Assembly (NCBI RefSeq): GCF_000429705.1
Contig: NZ_KE386941.1
Location: 806,001-870,000 of the forward strand
Reading direction: 5' to 3'
Length of the DNA stretch: 64,000 nucleotides
DNA from: Alteribacter aurantiacus DSM 18675
GTDB taxonomy: Bacteria; Bacillota; Bacilli; Bacillales; Salisediminibacteriaceae
Part shown: piece by piece, positions 52,649-61,306 of the stretch
Layout: each line of letters opens with the position of its first letter
Position numbering within the stretch: the stretch's first letter is position 1
Program-made: the position numbers and the translations under genes
Notes under the pieces: model-generated
Database searches by the model: none
What the model was told of the DNA's origin: nothing
What the model saw: only the letters and a program-made list of their open reading frames with translations

Positions 52649-53251
52649 ATGAAGAAATGGATGATCGCAGGCGCGGTAGCACTGGCTGCTTTGATTTTGC
52701 CTGAGCAGACAAATGCGTCTTCAAATGAATATACAGTTAAAAGTGGCGATACACTTTGGAATATTAGTCAAGAGTATGGAACAACTGTTGATCAATTAAA
52801 AAATGCAAATGGACTAACAGATTCTCTGATTTACCCTGGACAAACCTTAACACTTACTGATGGTGATGCGGTTGTAAGTGAAGGCGAGATTGACATTCTT
52901 TCACGCCTTGTTCATGCAGAAGCTGAAGGTGAGTCCTACGAAGGGAAAGTAGCGGTAGCTGCCGTTGTTCTCAACCGTGTAGAAAGCTCTGATTTCCCAG
53001 ATACGATTGAAGGGGTTATTTATGAAACGCACAACAGCGGCAATACGTTTGCATTCGAACCGGTACAAAACGGTCAAATTAATCAATTGGCAGATCAAGA
53101 AGCAATTGATGCAACACGTGAAGCTGTAAATGGTAATGACCCTTCTAACGGTGCCCTTTTCTTCTTTAACCCTGAAACATCTACTTCAGAGTGGGTAAAC
53201 CGTTTAACCATTGATTCTCAAATCGGAAACCACGTTTTTGCCTCTAACTAA
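52649..53251 (+). CDS. LysM + SleB-type cell-wall hydrolase
   Basis: 200 residues. Signal peptide (MIAGAVALAALILPEQTNA), one LysM at about 28-72 (YTVKSGDTLWNISQEYGTT), then the Hydrolase_2/SleB-CwlJ fold (LSRLVHAEAEGESYEGKVAVAAVVLNRV and NTFAFEPVQNG). It fits SleB/YkvT-type spore or cell wall lytic enzymes. ATG at 52649 has AAGGAGG 9 bases upstream. Transcribed alone. Confidence 0.87.
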   Translation: MKKWMIAGAVALAALILPEQTNASSNEYTVKSGDTLWNISQEYGTTVDQLKNANGLTDSLIYPGQTLTLTDGDAVVSEGEIDILSRLVHAEAEGESYEGKVAVAAVVLNRVESSDFPDTIEGVIYETHNSGNTFAFEPVQNGQINQLADQEAIDATREAVNGNDPSNGALFFFNPETSTSEWVNRLTIDSQIGNHVFASN

Positions 53252-53286
53252 AAAGAGGTTCACATGGTGAAGTTATCGACCATAAG

Positions 53287-53320
53287 AAAAGCAGCCGGAT
53301 GTGATTCCGGCTGCTTTTTT
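53287..53320. terminator. Bidirectional terminator
   Basis: AAAAGCAGCCGGA (53287-53299) pairs with TCCGGCTGCTTTT (53306-53318) followed by TT. It separates the hydrolase gene and the convergent acsA. Confidence 0.87.
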
Positions 53321-53327
53321 CATCTTT

Positions 53328-55043
53328 TTAATCTTCCATCGTTGAAAGGTCCCCGACAGGTTCACCGAGTTCCCACGCTTTTAATACTCGTCGCATAATT
53401 TTTCCACTTCGAGTTTTTGGAAGCTTATCCTTAAATTCGATTTCCCTTGGCATCGCATGAGCGGAAAGCTCTTTTTTGATAAATTGCTTAATTTCATCTA
53501 CAAGTTCTTCATCTTCGGTATACCCGTCACGAAGAGAAACAAAAGCCTTGATAATGTGACCTCTCACTGGATCGGGTTTACCAATAACGCCTGCTTCTGC
53601 TACTGCACGATGCTCGACTAATTTACTTTCAATCTCAAAAGGACCTACACGCTCACCGGCAGTATTGATGACATCATCATTACGTCCTTGGAACCAGAAG
53701 TATCCTTCTTCATCACGATAAGCGGTATCACCAGAAACATACCATCCTTCAATGGCGAAATACTCTTTGAATTTTTCATCGTTCTTCCAGATCTTACGCA
53801 TCATCGAAGGCCAGCCGGCTTTTATAGCCAAATTACCCATTTCGTTTGGTGGTAGTTCCTCACCGTGGTCATTAATAATGGCAGCTTCTACACCAGGGAA
53901 AGGTTTACCCATGGATCCCGGTTTAATGGGTTCAGTAGGGTAGTTACAAATTAACATCCCGCCTGTTTCTGTCATCCACCACGTATCATGGATGCGGCGG
54001 TCGAAGACTTCATTACCCCAACGAACGACTTCAGGATTCAATGGCTCCCCTACACTTAAAATATGACGAATGGAGCTTAAGTCAAACATTTCTTTAATGT
54101 TCGGATCGGCTGCCATTAGCATGCGAAACGCCGTTGGTGCACTGTACCATACAGTTACGTTGTATTTTTCTAAAGTCTCGTACCAATCTTGGGGAGAGAA
54201 ACGGCCACCACGTACGACATTTGTTACACCGGTCAACCATGGTCCGAAGATACCATAAGATGTACCTGTTACCCAGCCAGGATCAGCTGTACACCAATAC
54301 GTGTCGTCCTCTTTAAGATCCAACACCCATTTGGATGTTTGATAATGTTGAAGCATGGCATTGTGTACGTGATAAACCCCTTTAGGTTTACCAGTTGATC
54401 CAGATGTATAGTGAAGGATAAGTCCATCTTCCAAGTCGACCCATTCAACTACAGACTCTTTTGAAGCCGCTTTCATTTTATCATAATAAGAGACGAATTT
54501 TTCGCCATCCGGAAGTTCGTCACCAACAATAACGACTTTTTCAAGGTGAGGCAACTCGTCTAATGGAACTCGTGGTAGAAGGGCTGGTGTTGTAACCAAT
54601 ACTTTAGCTTCACTATCTTCCAAGCGAGCTTTAACAGCATCTTTCATGAATGCTTCAAAAAGTGGCCCTACAACAGCACCGATCTTTATTGTGCCGAGAA
54701 GAGAAACATAAAGCTCAGGAGAGCGAGGCATGAAAATAAAGACGCGGTCACCTTTTTCCACTCCTAAATCTTTTAACATAGACCCGGCTTGATTTGATAA
54801 GTCTCTCAGCTGGCGAAACGTATAGGTTTCGTCACGATCTGCATCTGAATAGAGTAAAGCTGGCTTATTACCAAGCCCATCCTCAACATGACGGTCAATC
54901 GCTTCATACGCTAAATTCACACGTCCTGTTTCGTGCCATGAAAATGCTTCTTTCACTTGATTCCAGTCAAAATTTTGTTTTGTTGCTTCATAATTTTCAA
55001 GCTGATGTAAAGTAGACTTTGGCTGTAATACTTTCAAAATCAA
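53328..55043 (-). CDS. acsA: Acetyl-CoA synthetase
   Basis: 571 residues, close to B. subtilis AcsA in length and sequence. AMP-forming motifs: LHYTSGSTGKPKGVYHVH, WWMTETGGMLI and GWYVSGDTAYRDEEGYFWF; the C-terminal KLPKTRSGKIMRR carries the Lys that is acetylated to control activity in Bacillus. It activates acetate. TTG at 55043 aligns with the Bacillus start; TTG at 55037 has better spacing to GGAGG. No acuABC genes are adjacent here. Confidence 0.92.
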   Translation of the reverse strand: MILKVLQPKSTLHQLENYEATKQNFDWNQVKEAFSWHETGRVNLAYEAIDRHVEDGLGNKPALLYSDADRDETYTFRQLRDLSNQAGSMLKDLGVEKGDRVFIFMPRSPELYVSLLGTIKIGAVVGPLFEAFMKDAVKARLEDSEAKVLVTTPALLPRVPLDELPHLEKVVIVGDELPDGEKFVSYYDKMKAASKESVVEWVDLEDGLILHYTSGSTGKPKGVYHVHNAMLQHYQTSKWVLDLKEDDTYWCTADPGWVTGTSYGIFGPWLTGVTNVVRGGRFSPQDWYETLEKYNVTVWYSAPTAFRMLMAADPNIKEMFDLSSIRHILSVGEPLNPEVVRWGNEVFDRRIHDTWWMTETGGMLICNYPTEPIKPGSMGKPFPGVEAAIINDHGEELPPNEMGNLAIKAGWPSMMRKIWKNDEKFKEYFAIEGWYVSGDTAYRDEEGYFWFQGRNDDVINTAGERVGPFEIESKLVEHRAVAEAGVIGKPDPVRGHIIKAFVSLRDGYTEDEELVDEIKQFIKKELSAHAMPREIEFKDKLPKTRSGKIMRRVLKAWELGEPVGDLSTMED

Positions 55044-55496
55044 GCACCTCCGCGAATTATGTTAATACAACACTCTGAAATATCAGAATTTTAAGCATAG
55101 TTAAACGTTACCTAAAAAACCATTGAATTGTCAACACTCTACAGAAAGATACAATTAATTAAATGATTTTACAAAGGTGAGAGTGGAAAGGCTTGATGTA
55201 TGATACAACAGTTATTTTTATAGAAGTATGGGGAAGAAAAGTGGGTAAAACACATGTGATAATACACCTAAGGCATTTTTTTTCGGGTCGTCTATGTCGC
55301 TTTTTTTCCGAAGTATTGACATGGAGATGGATCACGACTTAAAAGGTAAAATACGATGTAAATTTCGCCTTCGCACCGCCTCACATGATAAAATGTAGGA
55401 GGTTATCAATTGTATAAAATAGCGTAATGAATGATTTTCATGAAATCAACGTTGTTTATACTTGCAACAGCAGAAAGCAAAGGAGAGATTTTAAAG
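55044..55496. other. Upstream region of acsA and a small membrane gene
   Basis: No gene is supported. TTGACA at 55316-55321 with 17 bases to TTAAAA at 55339-55344 is a weak sigma-A-like promoter towards the small gene. No clear cre site is seen for acsA. Confidence 0.35.
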
Positions 55497-55664
55497 ATGG
55501 ATTGGCTAGGAATAGTAATATTAATCGTTGTTGGTTTTATCGTATTAAGAGTAGTTGGTACGATTTTAAAGTTTGTTATAACTGCAGGACTGATTCTCCT
55601 GTTTATTTATATCATTATGAGACTAGTTGATTCTGTGATGATGATTCCCTCTGTATGGTTTTAA
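55497..55664 (+). CDS. Small hydrophobic membrane protein
   Basis: 55 residues, nearly all hydrophobic, two membrane segments (WLGIVILIVVGFIVLRVV and FVITAGLILLFIYIIMR). AAAGGAGAG lies 9 bases before the ATG. Family not recognised. Frames starting near 55431 lack such a site. Confidence 0.65.
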   Translation: MDWLGIVILIVVGFIVLRVVGTILKFVITAGLILLFIYIIMRLVDSVMMIPSVWF

Positions 55665-55823
55665 ATTATCACGTAATACGCGATCGACTACACATATTAA
55701 AAGGACACATATTTCCTCTAACATTCAGTAGCTTAATGACTATGAGGCATGCTCATTTTGTTTTAAGCATCGCTCGTTGGGGGTAGATTAACAGAAGAGA
55801 TGAAACTAAAGGAGGAGCAAATG

Positions 55824-57209
55824 ATGGATTATCGAATTGAACGAGATACTCTAGGTGAAATGAGAGTTCCCAAAGACAAATGGTGGGGTGCCCAAACTCA
55901 ACGAAGCCTTGAAAACTTTAAGATTGGTAACGAAAAGATGCCTCCTGAAATTGTTTCCGCTTTTACTGTGTTAAAAGAAGCCTGTGCCAAGGCAAATGCT
56001 GATTTACACAATATGGAGTTTGAAAAGGCGAAAGCCATTACCCATGTGTGTGAAATGATCAGAAAAGAGAAGCATACAGAGCATTTTCCTCTTGTGGTCT
56101 GGCAAACAGGGAGCGGGACTCAGTCTAATATGAACATGAATGAAGTCATCGCCTATAAAGCGAATGAGCAATTAAAAAAGAGTTCCGATCTAACTGTTCA
56201 CCCTAATGATGATGTCAATCAATCACAAAGTTCCAACGATACATTCCCTACTGCTATGCATATTGCAGCAGTTTTGGATGTATATGAAAGACTGCTTCCA
56301 GCTGTGAGACATATGAGGGGTGTATTGGAAGAGAAAGTCATTTCTTTTCAAGATGTCATCAAAATTGGACGTACTCATTTACAAGACGCAACACCACTCA
56401 CTTTAGGTCAAGAAATGAGTGGGTGGGTTCATATGCTGAAAAAGAGTGAGCAAATGATTAAAGAGAGTACTGAACACATGCGAGCTCTTGCCATTGGTGG
56501 AACAGCTGTAGGTACAGGGATTAACGCACATTCTAAATTCGGTGACATGGTTGCAAGTGAGATCAGTTCCATAACAGGTCATGAATTCTATTCCTCTGAA
56601 AATAAATTTCATGCCCTCACCAGTCATGACGAAATCACCTATGCTCACGGGGCCTTAAAAGCGCTGGCCGCAGACCTCATGAAAATTGCCAATGATGTAC
56701 GTTGGTTATCAAGTGGTCCGCGATCTGGAATTGGAGAATTGACTATACCTGCCAATGAACCGGGAAGCTCTATTATGCCAGGTAAAGTTAATCCGACTCA
56801 AAGTGAAGCCCTTACGATGGTCGTATCTCAAGTTTTTGGCAACGATGCTGCGATTGGGTTTGCCTCTAGCCAAGGAAACTTTGAATTAAACGTGTTTAAA
56901 CCGGTTATCATCTATAACTTTCTTCAATCTGTAAGGTTATTGTCCGATGCGATGAACTCCTTTACAGACAATTGTCTAGTAGGGATTGAAGCAAATGAAG
57001 ATGTCATTGAAAACCACGTTAAAAATTCGTTAATGCTTGTAACGGCATTAAATCCCCATATCGGCTATGAAAAGGCCGCTAAAATAGCGAAAAAAGCATT
57101 TGAAGAAGGTACTACGTTAAAAGAATCGGCAACAGAACTCGGGTTTCTGACAGAGGAAGAATTCGATAGTATGGTAAAACCGGAAAATATGATTGGACCA
57201 AATAAATAA
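55824..57209 (+). CDS. fumC: Class II fumarase
   Basis: 461 residues. The start MDYRIERDTLGEMRVPKDKWWGAQT matches Bacillus fumarase; the superfamily signature GSSIMPGKVNP is present, as are SQSSNDTFPTA and GRTHLQDATPLTLGQE. It hydrates fumarate to malate in the TCA cycle. ATG at 55824 is preferred over 55821 by spacing to AAAGGAGGAG. A terminator follows. Confidence 0.94.
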   Translation: MDYRIERDTLGEMRVPKDKWWGAQTQRSLENFKIGNEKMPPEIVSAFTVLKEACAKANADLHNMEFEKAKAITHVCEMIRKEKHTEHFPLVVWQTGSGTQSNMNMNEVIAYKANEQLKKSSDLTVHPNDDVNQSQSSNDTFPTAMHIAAVLDVYERLLPAVRHMRGVLEEKVISFQDVIKIGRTHLQDATPLTLGQEMSGWVHMLKKSEQMIKESTEHMRALAIGGTAVGTGINAHSKFGDMVASEISSITGHEFYSSENKFHALTSHDEITYAHGALKALAADLMKIANDVRWLSSGPRSGIGELTIPANEPGSSIMPGKVNPTQSEALTMVVSQVFGNDAAIGFASSQGNFELNVFKPVIIYNFLQSVRLLSDAMNSFTDNCLVGIEANEDVIENHVKNSLMLVTALNPHIGYEKAAKIAKKAFEEGTTLKESATELGFLTEEEFDSMVKPENMIGPNK

Positions 57210-57219
57210 AATCTTTTAA

Positions 57220-57254
57220 AAAGAGACGTCCAATAGGTTGTTGGACGTCTCTTT
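57220..57254 (+). terminator. Terminator after fumC
   Basis: AAAGAGACGTCCAA (57220-57233) pairs perfectly with TTGGACGTCTCTTT (57241-57254). Confidence 0.85.
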
Positions 57255-57311
57255 ACCTGTCACCCCTGATATACTAGTAAAGATTTAGACTTATATAGAA
57301 GGAGTATGTTT

Positions 57312-58235
57312 ATGCGCGTATTCGATTTACATTGCGACGCTCTTCTGAAATTGTGGGAGAATCCGGGTAGGACTTATGTAAATAATTCAGATTTCCATAC
57401 AAACATGGAGAGGCTTGTTCGTGGTGACGTGAAGGTACAGCTCTACGCGGTTTTTGTTGAGCCTGAGATCCCGAGCGATCTGAAGTTTCAAGTAGCCATG
57501 GATCAAATTGATTTATTTTACACAAGAGTTTTGACGCAAAAAGGAGTTAGACACATAAAAGAATGGTCCGATTTAACGGAATTAGAACCGAATGAAATTG
57601 GGGCTATGCTTACTTTAGAAGGGGCCGATGCCTTTGGTAACGATCTAGGGAAGTTAAGGACGTTATACAGACTCGGCGTAAAGTCGTTGGGACTCACGTG
57701 GAATAACGCAAACCTTTGCGCTGACGGGGTTGGAGAGCCCCGTAACGGAGGATTGACGGAATTGGGGTTTGAGGTGGTTCGTTTAAACAATGAGTATAAG
57801 GTTTGGACAGATGTATCTCATTTAACTGAACCTGGTTTTTGGGATGTAATGAAAGTAGCAAAATACCCTGTGGCGACCCATTCAAATGCCAAAACTTTAT
57901 GTAGTCACAGAAGAAATTTGACCGATGAACAAGCTCAAGCGTTGTTTCAAAGAGATGGTCTCCTAGGTGTAGTGTTTCATCCCCCTTTTATTAAAGATGA
58001 CGCGGACTCCTGTGATATTGATGATTTAGTGAAACATATTGACCATTTTTGTGAGCTTGGAGGAAAGGATCATATTGCTTTTGGATCTGATTTTGATGGG
58101 ATCGACCGAGTCGTTACTCGTTTAACCCATTCAGGAGAGTACCAAAATCTTATTGAAGAATTGCTAAAACGCTATAGTGAAGAAGAGGTTAAGGGGTTTG
58201 CATACAAGAACGTCCTCAATCATTTACCCATCTAA
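57312..58235 (+). CDS. Membrane-dipeptidase family (M19) zinc peptidase
   Basis: 307 residues. Metal motifs: FDLHCDALLK (HxD) at about residues 4-13, EGADAFGN for the bridging Glu, then THSNAKTLCSHRRNLTD and the C-terminal IAFGSDFDGID. This is the renal dipeptidase family, cleaving dipeptides, without signal peptide. ATG at 57312 follows AGAAGGAG by 8 bases. Monocistronic. Confidence 0.88.
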   Translation: MRVFDLHCDALLKLWENPGRTYVNNSDFHTNMERLVRGDVKVQLYAVFVEPEIPSDLKFQVAMDQIDLFYTRVLTQKGVRHIKEWSDLTELEPNEIGAMLTLEGADAFGNDLGKLRTLYRLGVKSLGLTWNNANLCADGVGEPRNGGLTELGFEVVRLNNEYKVWTDVSHLTEPGFWDVMKVAKYPVATHSNAKTLCSHRRNLTDEQAQALFQRDGLLGVVFHPPFIKDDADSCDIDDLVKHIDHFCELGGKDHIAFGSDFDGIDRVVTRLTHSGEYQNLIEELLKRYSEEEVKGFAYKNVLNHLPI

Positions 58236-58305
58236 CTTCCGTTAAACATGGCTATTTTTAAATAGGTTGTTGGTTTTAAAAAAGAGTATTATCCTCTTAT
58301 CATTT

Positions 58306-58418
58306 TATAAAGCTCCGCTTCACCCCATTCGCTCCCTTTCTGCGGCGGTGTCGGCGGAGCCTTCTCGGGTAAGCCTTTGCGAAGTCTTGCTTGGCCCCAA
58401 AGCCGCAGGAGTGTCGCT
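58306..58418 (-). repeat. GC-rich dispersed repeat, family B copy 2 (inverse)
   Basis: On the minus strand it begins AGCGACACTCCTGCGG and ends GGAGCGAATGGGGTGAAGCG, as in 25247-25412; the central part is different and shorter. It lies in the gap after the dipeptidase gene. Confidence 0.6.
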
Positions 58419-58535
58419 GTTAGTGTTCAGCTACGCATAACAAAAGGACACAACACAACGTATGACATTACGTTATTTGCAAAGAAGTATACTCACTTTT
58501 TAAAATAAATGTAATATGGAGCACAAAGCGTCCGT

Positions 58536-58617
58536 TTGTTGTGTAATATACAACAATCTATAAAATTCAAATTGGTGTACCAGTTTACCCGGGAGGAGAT
58601 TCTTCCCGGGCTTTTTT
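58536..58617 (+). ncRNA. Possible short RNA (promoter plus terminator, no ORF)
   Basis: TTGTTG (58536-58541), 17-base spacer and TATAAA (58559-58564) form a sigma-A-like promoter. A terminator with CCCGGGA/TCCCGGG arms (58588-58594 with 58604-58610) plus T6 ends only about 45 bases after the predicted start. No ORF lies between. Equally this may just be an isolated terminator. Confidence 0.3.
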
Positions 58618-58636
58618 ACGATTTATTCCACAATGG

Positions 58637-59137
58637 TTAAAGTGATCTGGGATGAATATAGTCTTTTTCCGATACGTTTATGGTTTGTTTGTTTAAACGG
58701 ATCATATTCCACTCGGACCAGGGTCTGAAAATTGATGATTGTTCCATATAGCGATTAGGGTATAACTCCAATAAGTAAGCCAAAAAGCCAATTGCCTTTT
58801 TAACGTCTCTTGGATAGATGTCGTACTCTGAAGAAGAATAAGTTCTTGCTTCCTCTAGCATGGTGAAAAAAGAATGTTTTTCACTAAAAGTAGCTTCAGA
58901 TTTAAAATAACCCCAAATATGCTCGAGTGTGTTTATGACGTCCTTATGTGAAAACGGCATACCTTTCTTCGTTTTAATGGTTTGATATACGTTAAAATAA
59001 TCACTTACCGTTTGTGCTTCTTTGAGCATTTTTTGAATCTCTTTATAGTGACCATATCCTTTAGCCATCAATTCGTATTTATTGACTGACCAAAGTAGTT
59101 CCGTCACTTTTTTTACATGATGTTCGATTTGAATCAC
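58637..59137 (-). CDS. Stand-alone DUF1722-like protein
   Basis: 166 residues, helical. The pattern NKYELMAKGYGHYKEIQKML, then VINTLEHIWGYFK, then LELYPNRYMEQSSIF parallels the DUF1722 domain (YbgA C-terminus) of the divergent gene at 59222. It lacks the DUF523 part. GTG at 59137 is the only early start; the ribosome site is weak. DUF1722 proteins are of unknown function, sometimes near photolyase genes. Confidence 0.7.
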   Translation of the reverse strand: MIQIEHHVKKVTELLWSVNKYELMAKGYGHYKEIQKMLKEAQTVSDYFNVYQTIKTKKGMPFSHKDVINTLEHIWGYFKSEATFSEKHSFFTMLEEARTYSSSEYDIYPRDVKKAIGFLAYLLELYPNRYMEQSSIFRPWSEWNMIRLNKQTINVSEKDYIHPRSL

Positions 59138-59221
59138 CTCGTAAAATATTCTACTAGATAGGAAATGATAAAGGAAATAGATCCTAATTGAAGCATAGAC
59201 ATGATGAGAGGGGTATCTTAC

Positions 59222-60190
59222 ATGCGTACATTCACAAAGCCCAGAATCGTCGTAAGCAAATGTCTTGAGTTCGAGGCTTGCCGATACGATGGTGCAAAGA
59301 TTAAAAGCAATGCGGTTAGTCAGCTCTTTGACAACGCAGAACTTATTCCTGTTTGTCCTGAAGTAGAAATTGGTTTACCTACGCCACGGGAATCCATACG
59401 AATTGTCGAATCAAATGGAGAAGAGCGGCTTGTTTTGCCTTCAGAAAAAAAAGACCTTACCAATCAAATGAATCAGTTCTCCGATCTCTTTTTAAGTGAA
59501 TTGAGTGAAGTGGATGGTTTTATACTTAAAGGACGGTCTCCGAGCTGTGGTATTTTTGATACAAAAGTGTACGCAGGAATAGAAAAGTCTCCTGTAGTGA
59601 AGAAAAGTGCTGGTTTATTTGCCAAAAAGGTAAGTGAACACTTTCCCGATTCGGTTATTGAAGATGATGGGAGGCTCCGTAACTTCTCCATTCGAGAGCA
59701 CTTTTTAACAAGTGTGTTTACCCTTAGCGAATTTCGGGACATAAAGAAATCAAAGAGCTTGGAAGCATTAAATCATTTCCATGCAAGAAATAAATACCTT
59801 TTTTTATCCTACCACCCCGGCCTATTAAAAGAGATGGGAAAAAGTATTGCCAATCACGATGGTAAAAAAGTGGAGGAAATCTATTTTTACTACGAAAGAA
59901 CATTGCTAAATATGATGAAGAAAAAGCCGAAATTCACAAGTCATATCAACGTATGTCAACATATACTAAGCTTCTTTAAGAAAGAATTAACGCCACTTGA
60001 AAAAGAGCATTTTATTACATTACTCGATCAGTATAAGGATAAACGTATCCCGTTAAGTAGTATTACAAGCTTATTAAAGTCTTGGGTCTTGAGATTCGAC
60101 CAAGCTTATCTGTTTAATCAGACTTATTTCGAACCTTATCCGGAAAGCCTTGTTGAAATAACGGATTCAGGAAAGGGACGAAGCTACTAA
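59222..60190 (+). CDS. DUF523-DUF1722 (YbgA-like) protein
   Basis: 322 residues. Residues 1-150 form DUF523: KPRIVVSKCLEFEACRYDG, LIPVCPEVEIGLPTPRE and ILKGRSPSCGI with conserved Cys. Residues 190-310 form DUF1722 (FHARNKYLFLSYHPGLLKEMG, NVCQHILSFFKKELT, QTYFEPYP). The two-domain layout is that of E. coli YbgA. ATG at 59222 has GAGAGGGG 8 bases upstream. Divergent from the single DUF1722 gene by 84 bases. Confidence 0.85.
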   Translation: MRTFTKPRIVVSKCLEFEACRYDGAKIKSNAVSQLFDNAELIPVCPEVEIGLPTPRESIRIVESNGEERLVLPSEKKDLTNQMNQFSDLFLSELSEVDGFILKGRSPSCGIFDTKVYAGIEKSPVVKKSAGLFAKKVSEHFPDSVIEDDGRLRNFSIREHFLTSVFTLSEFRDIKKSKSLEALNHFHARNKYLFLSYHPGLLKEMGKSIANHDGKKVEEIYFYYERTLLNMMKKKPKFTSHINVCQHILSFFKKELTPLEKEHFITLLDQYKDKRIPLSSITSLLKSWVLRFDQAYLFNQTYFEPYPESLVEITDSGKGRSY

Positions 60191-60264
60191 ACATACTTTT
60201 GGACGAAGACCGTTATGATTGATATACTACTTAACAACGAACATGAGATGAGGTGGTCACGCAT

Positions 60265-60780
60265 ATGAAAAAAGCAACGTTTGCGGGAGGGTGTTTCTGG
60301 TGTATGGTATCACCATTTGATGAACAACCAGGGATTGAGAAGATCGTGGCTGGTTATACGGGAGGGAAAACAGAAAACCCTACCTACAGAGAAGTTTGTA
60401 CAAATACAACCGGACATTTGGAGGCTGTACAAATCACTTACGACCCGGACGTATTTAAATATGAAAAACTACTTGAACTCTATTGGTCCCAAATTGATCC
60501 AACTGATCCCGGCGGACAATTTCACGATCGGGGAGAATCATATAAAACCGCTATTTTTTTTCATGATGATGAGCAAAAAAAGCTAGCAGAGCAGTCACGT
60601 GAAAAGCTTGCTGCAAGTGGTAAATTTAAAAAGCCGATTTGTACGGAGATAAGACCGGCTTCTGTCTTTTTTGAAGCGGAAGAGTATCACCAAGATTACT
60701 ATAAGAAAAACCCGACTCATTACAATATGTACAGAAAAGGAAGCGGTCGCGCGGATTTTCTAAACACTCACTGGAGGTAG
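60265..60780 (+). CDS. msrA: Peptide methionine sulfoxide reductase MsrA
   Basis: 171 residues. The catalytic motif AGGCFWC gives Cys10; GYTGGKTENPTYREVC, TGHLEAVQITYDP and DRGESYKTAIF are conserved. It reduces the S-epimer of methionine sulfoxide. ATG at 60265 has GAGGTGG upstream. msrB follows 9 bases after the stop, so both stereoisomers are covered by one operon. Confidence 0.95.
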   Translation: MKKATFAGGCFWCMVSPFDEQPGIEKIVAGYTGGKTENPTYREVCTNTTGHLEAVQITYDPDVFKYEKLLELYWSQIDPTDPGGQFHDRGESYKTAIFFHDDEQKKLAEQSREKLAASGKFKKPICTEIRPASVFFEAEEYHQDYYKKNPTHYNMYRKGSGRADFLNTHWR

Positions 60781-60789
60781 ATTCTAAAG

Positions 60790-61221
60790 ATGACAAATCG
60801 AGCGAAAAAAGATAAAGGGACATTAACAGATATGCAATATAAGGTTACACAAGAAAACGGGACGGAACCTCCTTTTAAAAACGAATTTTGGGATCGGTTT
60901 GAAGAGGGCATTTATGTTGATATCATTTCAGGCGAACCGCTGTTTAGCTCTACTGATAAGTATGACGCTGGCTGTGGATGGCCAAGTTTCACTAAGCCGA
61001 TCGACAAGTCTCAAGTTAAGGAACACGCCGATTTTTCACATGGCATGAGAAGAACAGAAGTAAGAAGTGATGAAGGAGACTCGCACCTTGGTCATGTTTT
61101 TACAGATGGACCTAAACCTGGTGGACTAAGATATTGTATTAACTCGGCAGCTCTTCGCTTTATACCTTATGAAAAGCTTGAAGAAGAAGGATATGGAGAG
61201 TACAAAAAACTATTCAATTAA
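60790..61221 (+). CDS. msrB: Peptide methionine sulfoxide reductase MsrB
   Basis: 143 residues. The motifs DAGCGWPSFTKPI, RRTEVRSDEGDSHLGHVF and the catalytic Cys in LRYCINSAALRF are complete. The two CxxC zinc sites of some MsrB proteins are absent, as in other Bacillus MsrB. It reduces the R-epimer. GGAGG lies 12 bases before the ATG. Confidence 0.95.
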   Translation: MTNRAKKDKGTLTDMQYKVTQENGTEPPFKNEFWDRFEEGIYVDIISGEPLFSSTDKYDAGCGWPSFTKPIDKSQVKEHADFSHGMRRTEVRSDEGDSHLGHVFTDGPKPGGLRYCINSAALRFIPYEKLEEEGYGEYKKLFN

Positions 61222-61261
61222 AAAAAGTGCGGCGCGATTACAAAATCGTGTCGCACTTTTT
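61222..61261. terminator. Terminator after msrB
   Basis: AAAAAGTGCGGCGCGATT (61222-61239) pairs with AATCGTGTCGCACTTTTT (61244-61261), with two G-U pairs. Confidence 0.82.
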
Positions 61262-61306
61262 AGTTGAAAACCAAAGAATTTAGATATGTGGCTAAAACTA
61301 CTAATG

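Noticed and set aside
54070..54398. Several plus-strand ORFs of 60-69 residues
   Set aside because: They lie opposite acsA, which has strong family matches along its whole length.
55090..55110. cre-like AGTTAAACGTTACC before acsA
   Set aside because: At least three consensus positions fail in both orientations.
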